Shown here piece after piece: positions 43,447 through 51,941 of a stretch of 52,683 bases of DNA (its first letter is position 1; each line of letters starts with the position of its first letter). The stretch lies in contig CAYNLG010000019.1 of the NCBI GenBank assembly GCA_964397995.1, positions 1 to 52,683 of the forward strand, given 5' to 3'. The DNA is from CAYNLG01 sp964397995. GTDB lineage: Bacteria > Planctomycetota > Phycisphaerae > FEN-1346. The translations under genes were made by a program, and so were the position numbers. The notes beneath the pieces are model-generated. The model had not been told where the DNA came from and made no database searches. It saw only the letters and a program-made list of their open reading frames with translations.

Positions 43447-44079
43447 CTATGGGCCAAGTCGCGCGGCCGCCCACGCGGCCTTCACCAACACGAGGTGATG
43501 CAGCAGCTCGTACGTCGCGCCGGAGGCGACGGTCGGGTCACGCAACAGATCGGCCGCGGCCCGCGGGGCCTCCTCGCGCGGTCGGGCATGGGGCGGATAC
43601 CGGGCGCTCGTGCGGCATTTCTTCGCGCGGACACGCCCGGCCAGCAAGCCGACCAGGCCCGCAACCGGCGGGGTCTGGTCAACCGCCAACTCGACGGTGG
43701 CGCTCCGGGCGTCGTCGTTGGCGACGTCCTCGATGGCCTTCTTGAGGAACGTCCCGCGCTCGCCTTCCGGTGCGACTGACGCCAGGTGCCGCACCGTCAA
43801 CGCGGCCACGTCGCTCTTGCGCCGGTCCTCGGTCAAGCAGTCCATGAAGGCCTTGAGGACCGCCGGGTCTCGGGGCCATCCCCGGGCGAGGGCCCGGGTG
43901 GCATCGGCCCGTACCGCTTCGTCCGTGCCCTCGGCCAAGATGGCGAGCAGACGGGTCCGGCCCTCCGGCGTCACGACGCCCAGGTCCATGAGCGCCGCCG
44001 CCTGCCGCTCTGACTCCGGCCGGTCAGGCTTGACCATCGGAAGCAAGGCCGCGGCCAACCGCGCGGGCGGGAGGTCCAT
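43447..44079 (-). CDS. HEAT-like protein, 5' end possibly frameshifted
   Basis: An open frame of 210 residues from ATG 44079, rich in Ala/Leu/Asp helices with HEAT-like periodicity (EAVRADATRALARG, KSDVAALTVRHLA, DARSATVELAVD). No ribosome site precedes that ATG. A much better start lies at ATG 44150, after GGAGGAGAGGAA, and codes for a signal-like MARRVLWGMAACA, but that frame stops at 44085 after 21 residues. A single indel between about 44085 and 44120 would join the two. So this is either a gene broken by a frameshift, a sequencing error, or an internal start. The C-terminus also has an unusual Arg/Pro-rich stretch. Function unknown. Confidence 0.5.
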   Translation of the reverse strand: MDLPPARLAAALLPMVKPDRPESERQAAALMDLGVVTPEGRTRLLAILAEGTDEAVRADATRALARGWPRDPAVLKAFMDCLTEDRRKSDVAALTVRHLASVAPEGERGTFLKKAIEDVANDDARSATVELAVDQTPPVAGLVGLLAGRVRAKKCRTSARYPPHARPREEAPRAAADLLRDPTVASGATYELLHHLVLVKAAWAAARLGP

Positions 44080-44226
44080 CGCGGTCAGCCGTGGCGGGCG
44101 GACCGCGTCCTGGCGCAGGCGGCCATGCCCCACAGAACTCGTCTCGCCATCGCGTTCCTCTCCTCCGTGTGCCCTGAATGGAACCGCGCCGCCGGCGCGG
44201 GGCGTCGGCAAAGTTCTGAGCTCGGC

Positions 44227-44260
44227 TTGCCGCCGACCCGTCCGTCCGGTATCTTGATAC
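44227..44260 (+). promoter_or_regulatory. Promoter with overlapping palindrome
   Basis: TTGCCG (44227-44232) and TATCTT (44250-44255) with 17 bases between form a promoter for the ceramidase-like gene. The perfect palindrome GTATC-TT-GATAC (44249-44260) covers the -10 box, so a bound repressor would block RNA polymerase. Confidence 0.45.
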
Positions 44261-44282
44261 GGACCCTTGGCAGGGAGCGCGA

Positions 44283-45593
44283 ATGGCACGAGCCACCCTT
44301 GCGGCCGGTGCGGCCGCAGTCGACATCACCCCGGCGCCCGGCCTCGACCTCGGAGGCGGCGCATTCGGGCCGGCGCGCGGCACGTTGCACCGGCTGGAGG
44401 CCCGGGTACTGTACCTCGCCACGGGACGCGATCGCGTGGTCGTGGCGGCGTGCGACCTCCTCGGGTTCGACGCCGCCTATGCCTCCGAGGTGCGCAGCCG
44501 CATGGCCGCTGCCGCCGGCACGAGCGCGTCGCGTGTCATGCTGACGGCCACGCACACGCACGGGGCCCCCGCCACGGTCGAACTCCGCAACTGGGGGACC
44601 CCGGATGCAGGCTATCGTGGCCGGCTGGCGTCCCAGCTGGCGGGCGCGGTCAAGGCGGCCCGAGAGGCGGCCGAGCCCGCGAGGCTTGCCGTTGCCGAGG
44701 GCCGGTGCCCGGGCGTCGCCCGCAACCGGACCTTCGGCCCGAAGGGGCCTGTTGACGACCGCGTGGTCGTGCTCCGCGTAGATGGCGCCGACGGCCGGCC
44801 GCTGGCGGCCGTCGTCAATGCCGCCGTCCACCCCGTGAACCTCCACTCCGCCGGTCGCATCACGCCCGACTACCCGTACTTTACGACGGCCGATCTCCGC
44901 TCTGCCGTCGGCCGCGACGTTCCCGTTCTGTACCTGCTCGGGGCCTCAGGGGACCTGCTCCCGGTAAGTTTCGAGGGGCATCCGTCGATGCCGTCGGCGG
45001 CCGAGACCGGCGGCCGCATCGGCCGCGCCGCTATCGAGTTGCTCCGCCGCGCGGAACACGCCGACGCGGTGCCGCTGGCCGCCGAGACGCGCGTGGTGCG
45101 TGTGCCTTTGGCGCCGCTGCCGGATGCGGACGCCCTGCGGGCGCAGATCGACGAGGCCGGCCGCCGTCTCGAGGCTTTCGCGCGACCCGACCCCGCCGAT
45201 TGGGAATGGACCCGCTGGAAGACGCGCCGCGAGTGGGCCGAGGCCGCGTTGGCGGCCATCGAGTCCGGCCGGTTGGAGACCGAGACCTCCCTGGCGCTTC
45301 AGGCGATGCGCCTCGGGCCGGCGGCCGTCATCGGGTTCCCGGGCGAGCTCTTCGCCGAGTTCGGCCGGGCCGTCGCCCGGACGCGCGGCGCGGGGACGGT
45401 CCTCGTCGCGACGCTCGCGAACGGGTGTCAGGGCTACTTCCCGTCGCGCGGGGCCTACCGCCTGGGTTCCTACGAGGCGATCCACTGCCCGCGGTACCTG
45501 GGCCTGTACGCGTTCGCGCCCGGTGTGGGGGAGCGGCTCGCGCGCGAGGCAGGCCAACTCCTCCGAGACCTTCCCGGGCCCGCGGGTGATTAA
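44283..45593 (+). CDS. Neutral/alkaline ceramidase-like protein
   Basis: A 436-residue protein with the N-terminal fold of neutral ceramidases (PF04734 type). It begins LAAGAAAVDITPAPGLDLGG, continues with the early metal-site segment VMLTATHTHGAPATVE, in which paired His ligate zinc, then VVNAAVHPVNLHS (second His cluster), and ends with NGCQGYFPSRGAYRLGSYE as in the family (NxxxGYxPT-like). It lacks a signal peptide and the C-terminal beta domain of true secreted ceramidases, so a different amide or ester substrate in the cytoplasm is likely. CAGGGAG precedes the ATG. It is followed by large secreted lyase-like genes. Confidence 0.82.
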   Translation: MARATLAAGAAAVDITPAPGLDLGGGAFGPARGTLHRLEARVLYLATGRDRVVVAACDLLGFDAAYASEVRSRMAAAAGTSASRVMLTATHTHGAPATVELRNWGTPDAGYRGRLASQLAGAVKAAREAAEPARLAVAEGRCPGVARNRTFGPKGPVDDRVVVLRVDGADGRPLAAVVNAAVHPVNLHSAGRITPDYPYFTTADLRSAVGRDVPVLYLLGASGDLLPVSFEGHPSMPSAAETGGRIGRAAIELLRRAEHADAVPLAAETRVVRVPLAPLPDADALRAQIDEAGRRLEAFARPDPADWEWTRWKTRREWAEAALAAIESGRLETETSLALQAMRLGPAAVIGFPGELFAEFGRAVARTRGAGTVLVATLANGCQGYFPSRGAYRLGSYEAIHCPRYLGLYAFAPGVGERLAREAGQLLRDLPGPAGD

Positions 45594-45663
45594 CTTGCGG
45601 CGGCCGCGCGGGGGCCTGTGACCCTTCGCGGACGACCGTGCCCCATTGACCCGCCGGGTGACG

Positions 45664-48456
45664 ATGATCCGACGTGCCGAGAATCGACGGTGCCGTGACG
45701 CCCGCGCGCCTCGCATGGCCTGGCTCCCGGCGGTCCTCGTGCTTCTGGCTACGGGCTCTCTGACCGCGCCCGCGGCCACGGCCTCCGATGGCGACGGCGT
45801 CCTTTCCGTCCGCCTTGACCAGGCCGTGCCCTTCGCCGCGGAGGGACTGCCGCGGGGCGATCTGGACATCGTCCTGGACGTGGCCTTCGAGGACGGCCGG
45901 GCGGCCCCCGCGGCGTGGGCCCATCTGCCGGCCCTGCCGGCGGCCGAACACCCCGCGCGCGTCCAAGCCGCCCAGATGACCGAGGGCGGGTGGCACCTGG
46001 AGGTCGAGGTCCGCGTCCGCGACGTCCTGCCCTTGACGACAGGCGGCACCGCGCGCTTCCGGGTGGACCTGGAGCGGCACGGTACCCGCATCCACGGCAC
46101 CTACCGGGGTGACGCAACGGGTCTCTCTGACGCCGAGGGGCTGGCCCTGTGGCGCGAGCGCGGCGGCCGGGGCCGACCGGCGTTCCGCGGCGGCCTGAAG
46201 AGCGGAACGACCCGCAGCGTCACCCGCCTGCCCGCTCGCTACTATGGCGTGGGGGGAACCGTTGGCCAGCCGGTCCGGGCGTCGGCGACGTGGCAGGCGC
46301 CGCGTCCCGACGTGGCAGACGACCTGGCCCGCCCGCGCCTGCTCTTCGGTGCCGACGCCGCCGACGCCTTGGTGGCGCGCGCCGCCGAGGGCCTGCCCGG
46401 AGCGTACCTGGATCGGACGCGGGCGCTGCTGGCCGGGGACGCCGGGTTGGTGCTTGTGGCGTCTGCCGGGCGGTACACCGGGCGCGCGGCCGGCTGGGCA
46501 ATGGTCCACCGTCTCTCGGGCGCGGCCGGCGACGCGGCCCGTTCGGCCGAGCTGGCCCGGCGCGCCCTCGACGCGGCCGAGACCGCCGCCGGGCGGAGCA
46601 GGGCGGCCGGAGACCTCGCGGTCGATCCGCCCCTTGATGCGGCACGGCGGCTGGCCGGGCTGGCGGTCGCTTACGATTTGGCGGCCGAGGCGTGGCCCGA
46701 GGACCTTGCCGCCGACGTCCGCATGCACCTCGCGACATGGGCGGTGCGGGTCGGCGGCCAAGGCCCGCACGTCACGCTTGACGAGGCCGCTTACGGGGCG
46801 GACCGGCTCCTTGGCGAGCCAGCGGGTCCGTACGATCTGCGGCTGGCGACGGTTCGTGCGGCCGCCGGGCTCGCGGCCCTGGCGGTGTGGGGCGAAGCCC
46901 TGCCTGAGGCGGCCGGCCTCAGCCGGGATGACGTGCGCGCGGGCCTCGCGGTGGCGCGCCGAACCGTTCGCCGTTTCCTCCGCACGGCCTTCGGCGACGA
47001 GGGGGCCGGCACCGGCCAGCATGGCTTGGGGGACGCGATGGAGATCGTCGGGCCATTCGTGGCCGCCTGGCGCCGGGTGACCGGCGAGGACATGGCGGCG
47101 GGGACGGGGGCGGCCAGGGCCGCACGCTGGGGCATCGCCACCTGGGGTCGAGACGCCACGAGCGACGGCGCAGCCCCGTGCGGTGGCTGGCTCGTCGCGG
47201 GCCTGCCGCTTGCACCTCCGGAGCACAAGGCGCTCGTGCGCAACTACCTGGCGACGACCGGATGGACGCCCGCGACGCCGTGGCAAGGCGTCTTGGGCGT
47301 GGCCTTTGCTCCCGCGGGCGACGCGTCCCCCGACGGGCCGGCCCAGGAAGGCCTGTTGCCGCCCGCCGCCCTCGACCGCCACGCCGGCGCGTGCGTTCTG
47401 CGAGGCGGCCGCGACCCCGGCCGCGACGCCATGCTCGTCTTTCGCGGCGCCGGCGGGGTGCCGGCGGCGGCCGGAGCGCGTGGCCACGTCAGCCTCACGG
47501 CGCTCGGCCGCACGTGGGTGAGCGCCCTCGGCGGCGCAGACGGTGACGCCTTCGCCTGGCCCGCGGCGGCCCGCGCCAACTGCCTCCGCATCCACGAGTC
47601 TCTTCTGAACGACCGCCGGGCCGCCGTGCCCACCGGCCCCGGTCGCCTGACCCGCGTCCAGGCCCGCCGTGACGGCGCGGGGTCGGTCGGCATGCTGGCC
47701 CACGGATTCCGCGAGGTGCGTCCCGGGCGTCTCGGCGGCGGCTTGGAGGACGCCCAAGCCTGGCGGACCGTCGGCTTCGACGCGAGCGGTGCCTCTGGTG
47801 CGGCCGCCGTTGTCGTGACTGTCGGCGGCGCGGTCGGCCTGGCCGACCGGCAGCGCGTCTGGGAGATGGAGGTCGGCCCTGTCGCCGCCGACCGGGTCAC
47901 GGTCGACGGCCGCCGCTTCGTCGTGCGTCCCGCCGGCTCAGCGGCCACCCTCGTCGGCACGATGGTCTACCCGCCCAGCGGTCACATTGAGTATGTGCCG
48001 CCCGCGGGCGGGCGCGGCGGCCGCGTCCGGTGCCACATGACCAAGCCCACCCCGAGCAACCAGCAGCTCCTGGAGCGGAGCCTGGAAGAGGCGGCCGAGG
48101 CAATCGAACGCATGACCCGCGACGCCGGCGGAGGCGACGACGCCGAGCCCGACCCCGATGCCGAGATCGACCTGACGTTTATCCTCGAAGAGCCCGACCC
48201 GGACCGCGAGGCGCGGCTCCAGGAGGAGGGCAAGACGGTCCTCAACAAGCTCTACCGCCACACGAGCAGCATCAAGATGGGCGGCGGCGACCGGTTCCCG
48301 AAGGCCGCCTCCAGCTGCATCGTCGTCCTCACGGTCCAGGACGGTCCCGCGCCGGAGGTGACCGTCCTCGGCGCCGACGACGAGGCCCTGCTCCGCGTCG
48401 GCCCGCTTCGCGTTCGGTACGAGGAGTACCTGCTTACGTTCGAGGAGACGCCATGA
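45664..48456 (+). CDS. Giant secreted heparinase-fold protein, paralogue A
   Basis: A 930-residue exported protein (hydrophobic WLPAVLVLLATGSLTAPAATA after a basic start; ATG 45664 chosen, TTG 45646 or ATG 45715 possible). An N-terminal beta module (about 40-160, ending HGTRIHGTYRGDATG) precedes an alpha-toroid (about 215-560). GARGHVSLTALGRTWV (about 605) resembles the heparinase beta-domain entry but the acidic partner of the His is missing. A charged insert (about 792-875, LLERSLEEAAEAIERMTRD, then DDAEPDPDAE) interrupts the sandwich before the final strands VVLTVQDG and LLRVGPLRVRY. Catalysis is doubtful. Its stop overlaps paralogue B (ATGA). Confidence 0.7.
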   Translation: MIRRAENRRCRDARAPRMAWLPAVLVLLATGSLTAPAATASDGDGVLSVRLDQAVPFAAEGLPRGDLDIVLDVAFEDGRAAPAAWAHLPALPAAEHPARVQAAQMTEGGWHLEVEVRVRDVLPLTTGGTARFRVDLERHGTRIHGTYRGDATGLSDAEGLALWRERGGRGRPAFRGGLKSGTTRSVTRLPARYYGVGGTVGQPVRASATWQAPRPDVADDLARPRLLFGADAADALVARAAEGLPGAYLDRTRALLAGDAGLVLVASAGRYTGRAAGWAMVHRLSGAAGDAARSAELARRALDAAETAAGRSRAAGDLAVDPPLDAARRLAGLAVAYDLAAEAWPEDLAADVRMHLATWAVRVGGQGPHVTLDEAAYGADRLLGEPAGPYDLRLATVRAAAGLAALAVWGEALPEAAGLSRDDVRAGLAVARRTVRRFLRTAFGDEGAGTGQHGLGDAMEIVGPFVAAWRRVTGEDMAAGTGAARAARWGIATWGRDATSDGAAPCGGWLVAGLPLAPPEHKALVRNYLATTGWTPATPWQGVLGVAFAPAGDASPDGPAQEGLLPPAALDRHAGACVLRGGRDPGRDAMLVFRGAGGVPAAAGARGHVSLTALGRTWVSALGGADGDAFAWPAAARANCLRIHESLLNDRRAAVPTGPGRLTRVQARRDGAGSVGMLAHGFREVRPGRLGGGLEDAQAWRTVGFDASGASGAAAVVVTVGGAVGLADRQRVWEMEVGPVAADRVTVDGRRFVVRPAGSAATLVGTMVYPPSGHIEYVPPAGGRGGRVRCHMTKPTPSNQQLLERSLEEAAEAIERMTRDAGGGDDAEPDPDAEIDLTFILEEPDPDREARLQEEGKTVLNKLYRHTSSIKMGGGDRFPKAASSCIVVLTVQDGPAPEVTVLGADDEALLRVGPLRVRYEEYLLTFEETP

Positions 48457-51400
48457 GGCGGCTCGCACGCTCCATCCGGGCGGCGCTCGCGGTGGCCGTC
48501 GTCCTGGCGGCCGCGGCGACGCTGCGCGCCGCCGATGGCGGGGGCGTCCTCGATGGCCGCGTCCGGCTTACCCTTTCCGGCGCGCTCCGCTTCGAGTCGC
48601 ATCGCCAGACCCGCGACCCCTGGGCCGATACGCAGGACCTGACGCTGGACCTGGTTTGCCGCGACGGCACGTGGGACGCCGTCGCCTGGGGCTTCACGCC
48701 CTACGTGCCCGGCCAGGAGCACCTTGGCCGCGTGACGCAGGCCGAGCCGGCTCCGAACGGGCGCGCGGCGTTTCACGTGGAACTGGCCGTCAGCCACAGC
48801 CGCCACGATCCCTGCATCCTGGGCGGGACGCTGCGCCTGGCGGTCGAACTGACGCGCGAGGGAGACCAGCTTCGCGGCACGTTCCGTGGCCGAAGCGACG
48901 GTGCCGATGCGCCCGACCTGCGGCGCCGGCTCGAGGACGCGTGGGGCTTCGGCGAGGTCCCCGGGAAGCGCGACTGGCAGCAGCCGACCCTCGCGAACCG
49001 GCTGCGAGCGGCGCTCCGGACGGCCGACGTCTCCGGCCGCGTCCGCGGCACGGTCCGGCCGTACCCGCCGCGCCCGGACGGCCTGGCGCCGGCCGCGCCC
49101 GGCGAGCACCCGCGTCTGTTCTTCCGGAAAGCGGATCTGCCCGCGCTCCGCGAGCGGGCCGCCACCCCGGAGGGCCGCCGCATCCTGGCCGACCTGGAGG
49201 CGATGCTCGAGCGGGCCGAGGTCCACGGCTACGGCTACCGGTACCCCCAGGCGGAACACTCGATGGGCCCCGTGTGGGCGTGCGGCTGGGGGCTTCTCTA
49301 CCAGCTGACCGGCGACCGGACGTATGCCGAGAAGGCCGGGCGCCACTTCTACGGCAACATGTATAACTCGTACTATTACGGCGGAGGGTGGATCCACGCC
49401 TACACGCTCATGGGCATGGGCGCCGCCTACGACCTGTGCGCCGAGGCCTGGGCCCCGGACCTGCGCGGCCTTGTGTACGGTTACCTGGAGCGGAACGTCC
49501 GGGACCTCGCCCACCGCCACGACGGGGCCGACCCGCTGGGCGTGCTGGAGCGGTTCCGCTTCGCCAACGGTCAGCACGACTTCCGCGTCCGCGGGCCCGA
49601 CGACGCGTACGCGGCCACGTTCCGCGCGGGGGCGGCCATCGCGGCCCTTGCCCTGGCGGGAGACAAGCCGCCGGTCTACCGGCCGACGCCGCTGGAGGTC
49701 GTCCGCATGCTGGAGCCTGCCGAGGGGTACGACCCATGGGTCGGCGTGCCTGTGGTGCATCTGGAAGACGACATCATGTTCCGCGAGTGGCTCGTCAACG
49801 GGCCCTTCGTGCGGGGGACGCAGGATGCGGCCCTCGAGCCGCTCGGGGGCTTCGCCGGACTCCGGCCCGAGCCGGGCACGCCCGTCGAAGTCGAGGGCGT
49901 CCTCCTCCGCTTCCGCCGCTACCTCCCGACCGGAGCGGAGGATCCGAACGGGCCGATGATCTATGCCCGCAACTGCGCCCGCTACTGGACCGGAGCGACG
50001 GGCGGCGGGTACTGGCCGGGTATCGAGCTCGCGCGCCGCTGGCGCGAGCGCCTCGGCCGTCGCCCCCCCATCAACGTGGTCCTCTACACGGTGCTCGAGA
50101 ACGAGACCGAGCGCATCGTCCAGGCTCTGCCCAACTGGCGCAGCCGCAACGTCGGGTGCCGCATGTGGATTGCCGGCCGCGAGGTCCGCGACGGCGACCT
50201 GGTGCGGTTGCGGCCGGGGCTCTACCCGGTGGCGGTGGACGTGCCGGTGATGGGCGGCTACTCGGCCCAGGCGCCGAAGCTCCGCGAGTACACGCCGGCG
50301 ATGTACCAGGCCGATACCGCCCGCGCCGCCGCGGCGGCCCAGGCCTACGCCGGCACCGGCGTCCATGACAATGAACTCCGCCGCGCCGCCTCGGCCCTCG
50401 TGCGGAGCGTCGAGCGGTACCTGGACTTGGCGGTCGGCGACCATGGCTGGGGTGGCTGGGACACGCACGACACCGTCCTGCCGATGCTGCTGGCCGTCCG
50501 GAACGTCCTGGGCGAGGACCTCGCCGCGGGCACGGGCCTCGAGGAACTGGTCCCGCTGGCGGCCCGGATGCGAGGCCACATGGGCGATCGGACGTTCGAC
50601 ACGATGGTCTCGCAGGGGGCGGCGTTCGTGCCCGCGCGGCACCGGGGGCTGGCGCGGTGGTACCTGGACACGTACGGTCCGGGCCTTGCCCGGCCGCTCG
50701 ATGCGCTCGTTGCCCTCAAGACGCACCCGTTCGACGCGGCGCCCGTGCCGCCCGATGGCCGGTATCCCTTGGCGGCGGCTCACGAGCGGCACGGCGTCCA
50801 CGCCTTCGCGGGCGGGTGGGGCGGGGCCGACGCCCCCTTCGCGCTGGTCGAGACCGGACGCGAGGCGCCGGGCAACTCCGTCTACGCCGCCGGCAACCTG
50901 CGCCTGCAGGCGTTCGGCCGGTTCTGGGCGAAACCGTACTGGGACGGCCGCCACCCCGACCAGGGGTACGCGGAGCTCAACAACGCGTCGGTGCGGCGGC
51001 TGCACCCCGTCGCGCCCGCCCGCGTGATGCATGCCGACCTTCGGCCCGACGGCTCGGGGGCGGTGACCGTGGTCATGGACGCCTTCCGGGAGGTCGTCGC
51101 CGAGACGCACAAGGGCGTGGTCCTCGCGAAGGCCGACGCCGGCGTCACCGTCCAGCGGGCTTTCGCCGCCGACACCACCGCCCGCGCCGGCGCCCCCGCC
51201 GTCTACGTGACGGTCGACACGTTCCGCGGCACCGGCCGCCGCGAGAAGGTCTGGCGCATGAACCTCGGCGAGGTCTACACGACCACCGCCTACAACCGCC
51301 GCCGCCCCACGCTGGAGGTCGGCGACCGCGAGGTGACGGTGCGGCCGCCGAAGACCGACGCGACCATGCGGATCACCTTCCTCGCGCCGCGCGAGGGCCT

Positions 51401-51896
51401 GGAGCTGCGCACTCGGTCGCCGCGCGTGAAGCATCCGCGCGGCACCGTGTTGGAGGCGAAGGTCGACCGGCACGTCAGCGAGCGGGAGCGCGTCCACGAG
51501 GCCCGCTTCGAGGAGAATGCCGAGGCCGTTGAAAGGGCCGTCGAAGAACGCGAAGGTCCGGGCGGGCCGCCGGTCGCCGACGAGGCCAGTCTGTCCGTCG
51601 AGGCTGAGGAGGATCCCGCGCCAGACCGCGCCGCTCCGGACCCGGTCGAGGACCTGTTGAAGGCGCCTGGCGACCCGGCCCTGGAGAGCCTCCTGGACGC
51701 CTTCGACACCGAGGCCGACCGCGCCCGCCGCGAGCGCGAGCGCACGCTCCCGCCCGTCACCATCATCACGGTCCTGACGATTCAGGAGGGCGACCCGCCG
51801 CCCGTCAGCCTGACCGGCCCCGAGGGGGATCAGACGATCCGTGTCGGCGACCGGGCCTTCCGGTATGATGGGACGAAGCTCACGTTCGACGACTGA
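48453..51896 (+). CDS. Giant secreted heparinase-fold protein, paralogue B
   Basis: A 1147-residue protein with a signal peptide (AALAVAVVLAAAATLRAADG). It has a beta module (about 30-155, ending GDQLRGTFRGRSDG), an alpha-toroid from EHPRLFFRKADLPALRERA (about 215), and a beta-sandwich in which NNASVRRLHPVAPARV, TVVMDAFREV, KVWRMNLGEV and VTVRPPKTDATM align with matching segments of paralogue A. A charged, Pro-rich insert of about 110 residues (992-1100) precedes the closing strands TVLTIQEG and IRVGDRAFRYDGTKLTF. Toroid residues are better conserved than in A (HSMGPVWACGWGLLY, NMYNSYYYGGGW). Translation is coupled to A. Probably a polysaccharide lyase or binding partner; the substrate is unknown. 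Confidence 0.74.
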   Translation: MRRLARSIRAALAVAVVLAAAATLRAADGGGVLDGRVRLTLSGALRFESHRQTRDPWADTQDLTLDLVCRDGTWDAVAWGFTPYVPGQEHLGRVTQAEPAPNGRAAFHVELAVSHSRHDPCILGGTLRLAVELTREGDQLRGTFRGRSDGADAPDLRRRLEDAWGFGEVPGKRDWQQPTLANRLRAALRTADVSGRVRGTVRPYPPRPDGLAPAAPGEHPRLFFRKADLPALRERAATPEGRRILADLEAMLERAEVHGYGYRYPQAEHSMGPVWACGWGLLYQLTGDRTYAEKAGRHFYGNMYNSYYYGGGWIHAYTLMGMGAAYDLCAEAWAPDLRGLVYGYLERNVRDLAHRHDGADPLGVLERFRFANGQHDFRVRGPDDAYAATFRAGAAIAALALAGDKPPVYRPTPLEVVRMLEPAEGYDPWVGVPVVHLEDDIMFREWLVNGPFVRGTQDAALEPLGGFAGLRPEPGTPVEVEGVLLRFRRYLPTGAEDPNGPMIYARNCARYWTGATGGGYWPGIELARRWRERLGRRPPINVVLYTVLENETERIVQALPNWRSRNVGCRMWIAGREVRDGDLVRLRPGLYPVAVDVPVMGGYSAQAPKLREYTPAMYQADTARAAAAAQAYAGTGVHDNELRRAASALVRSVERYLDLAVGDHGWGGWDTHDTVLPMLLAVRNVLGEDLAAGTGLEELVPLAARMRGHMGDRTFDTMVSQGAAFVPARHRGLARWYLDTYGPGLARPLDALVALKTHPFDAAPVPPDGRYPLAAAHERHGVHAFAGGWGGADAPFALVETGREAPGNSVYAAGNLRLQAFGRFWAKPYWDGRHPDQGYAELNNASVRRLHPVAPARVMHADLRPDGSGAVTVVMDAFREVVAETHKGVVLAKADAGVTVQRAFAADTTARAGAPAVYVTVDTFRGTGRREKVWRMNLGEVYTTTAYNRRRPTLEVGDREVTVRPPKTDATMRITFLAPREGLELRTRSPRVKHPRGTVLEAKVDRHVSERERVHEARFEENAEAVERAVEEREGPGGPPVADEASLSVEAEEDPAPDRAAPDPVEDLLKAPGDPALESLLDAFDTEADRARRERERTLPPVTIITVLTIQEGDPPPVSLTGPEGDQTIRVGDRAFRYDGTKLTFDD

Positions 51897-51941
51897 CCGG
51901 CGCTCATCCTCTCGTCGGTCGCCTTGAGGAAGGAGCCCCTC

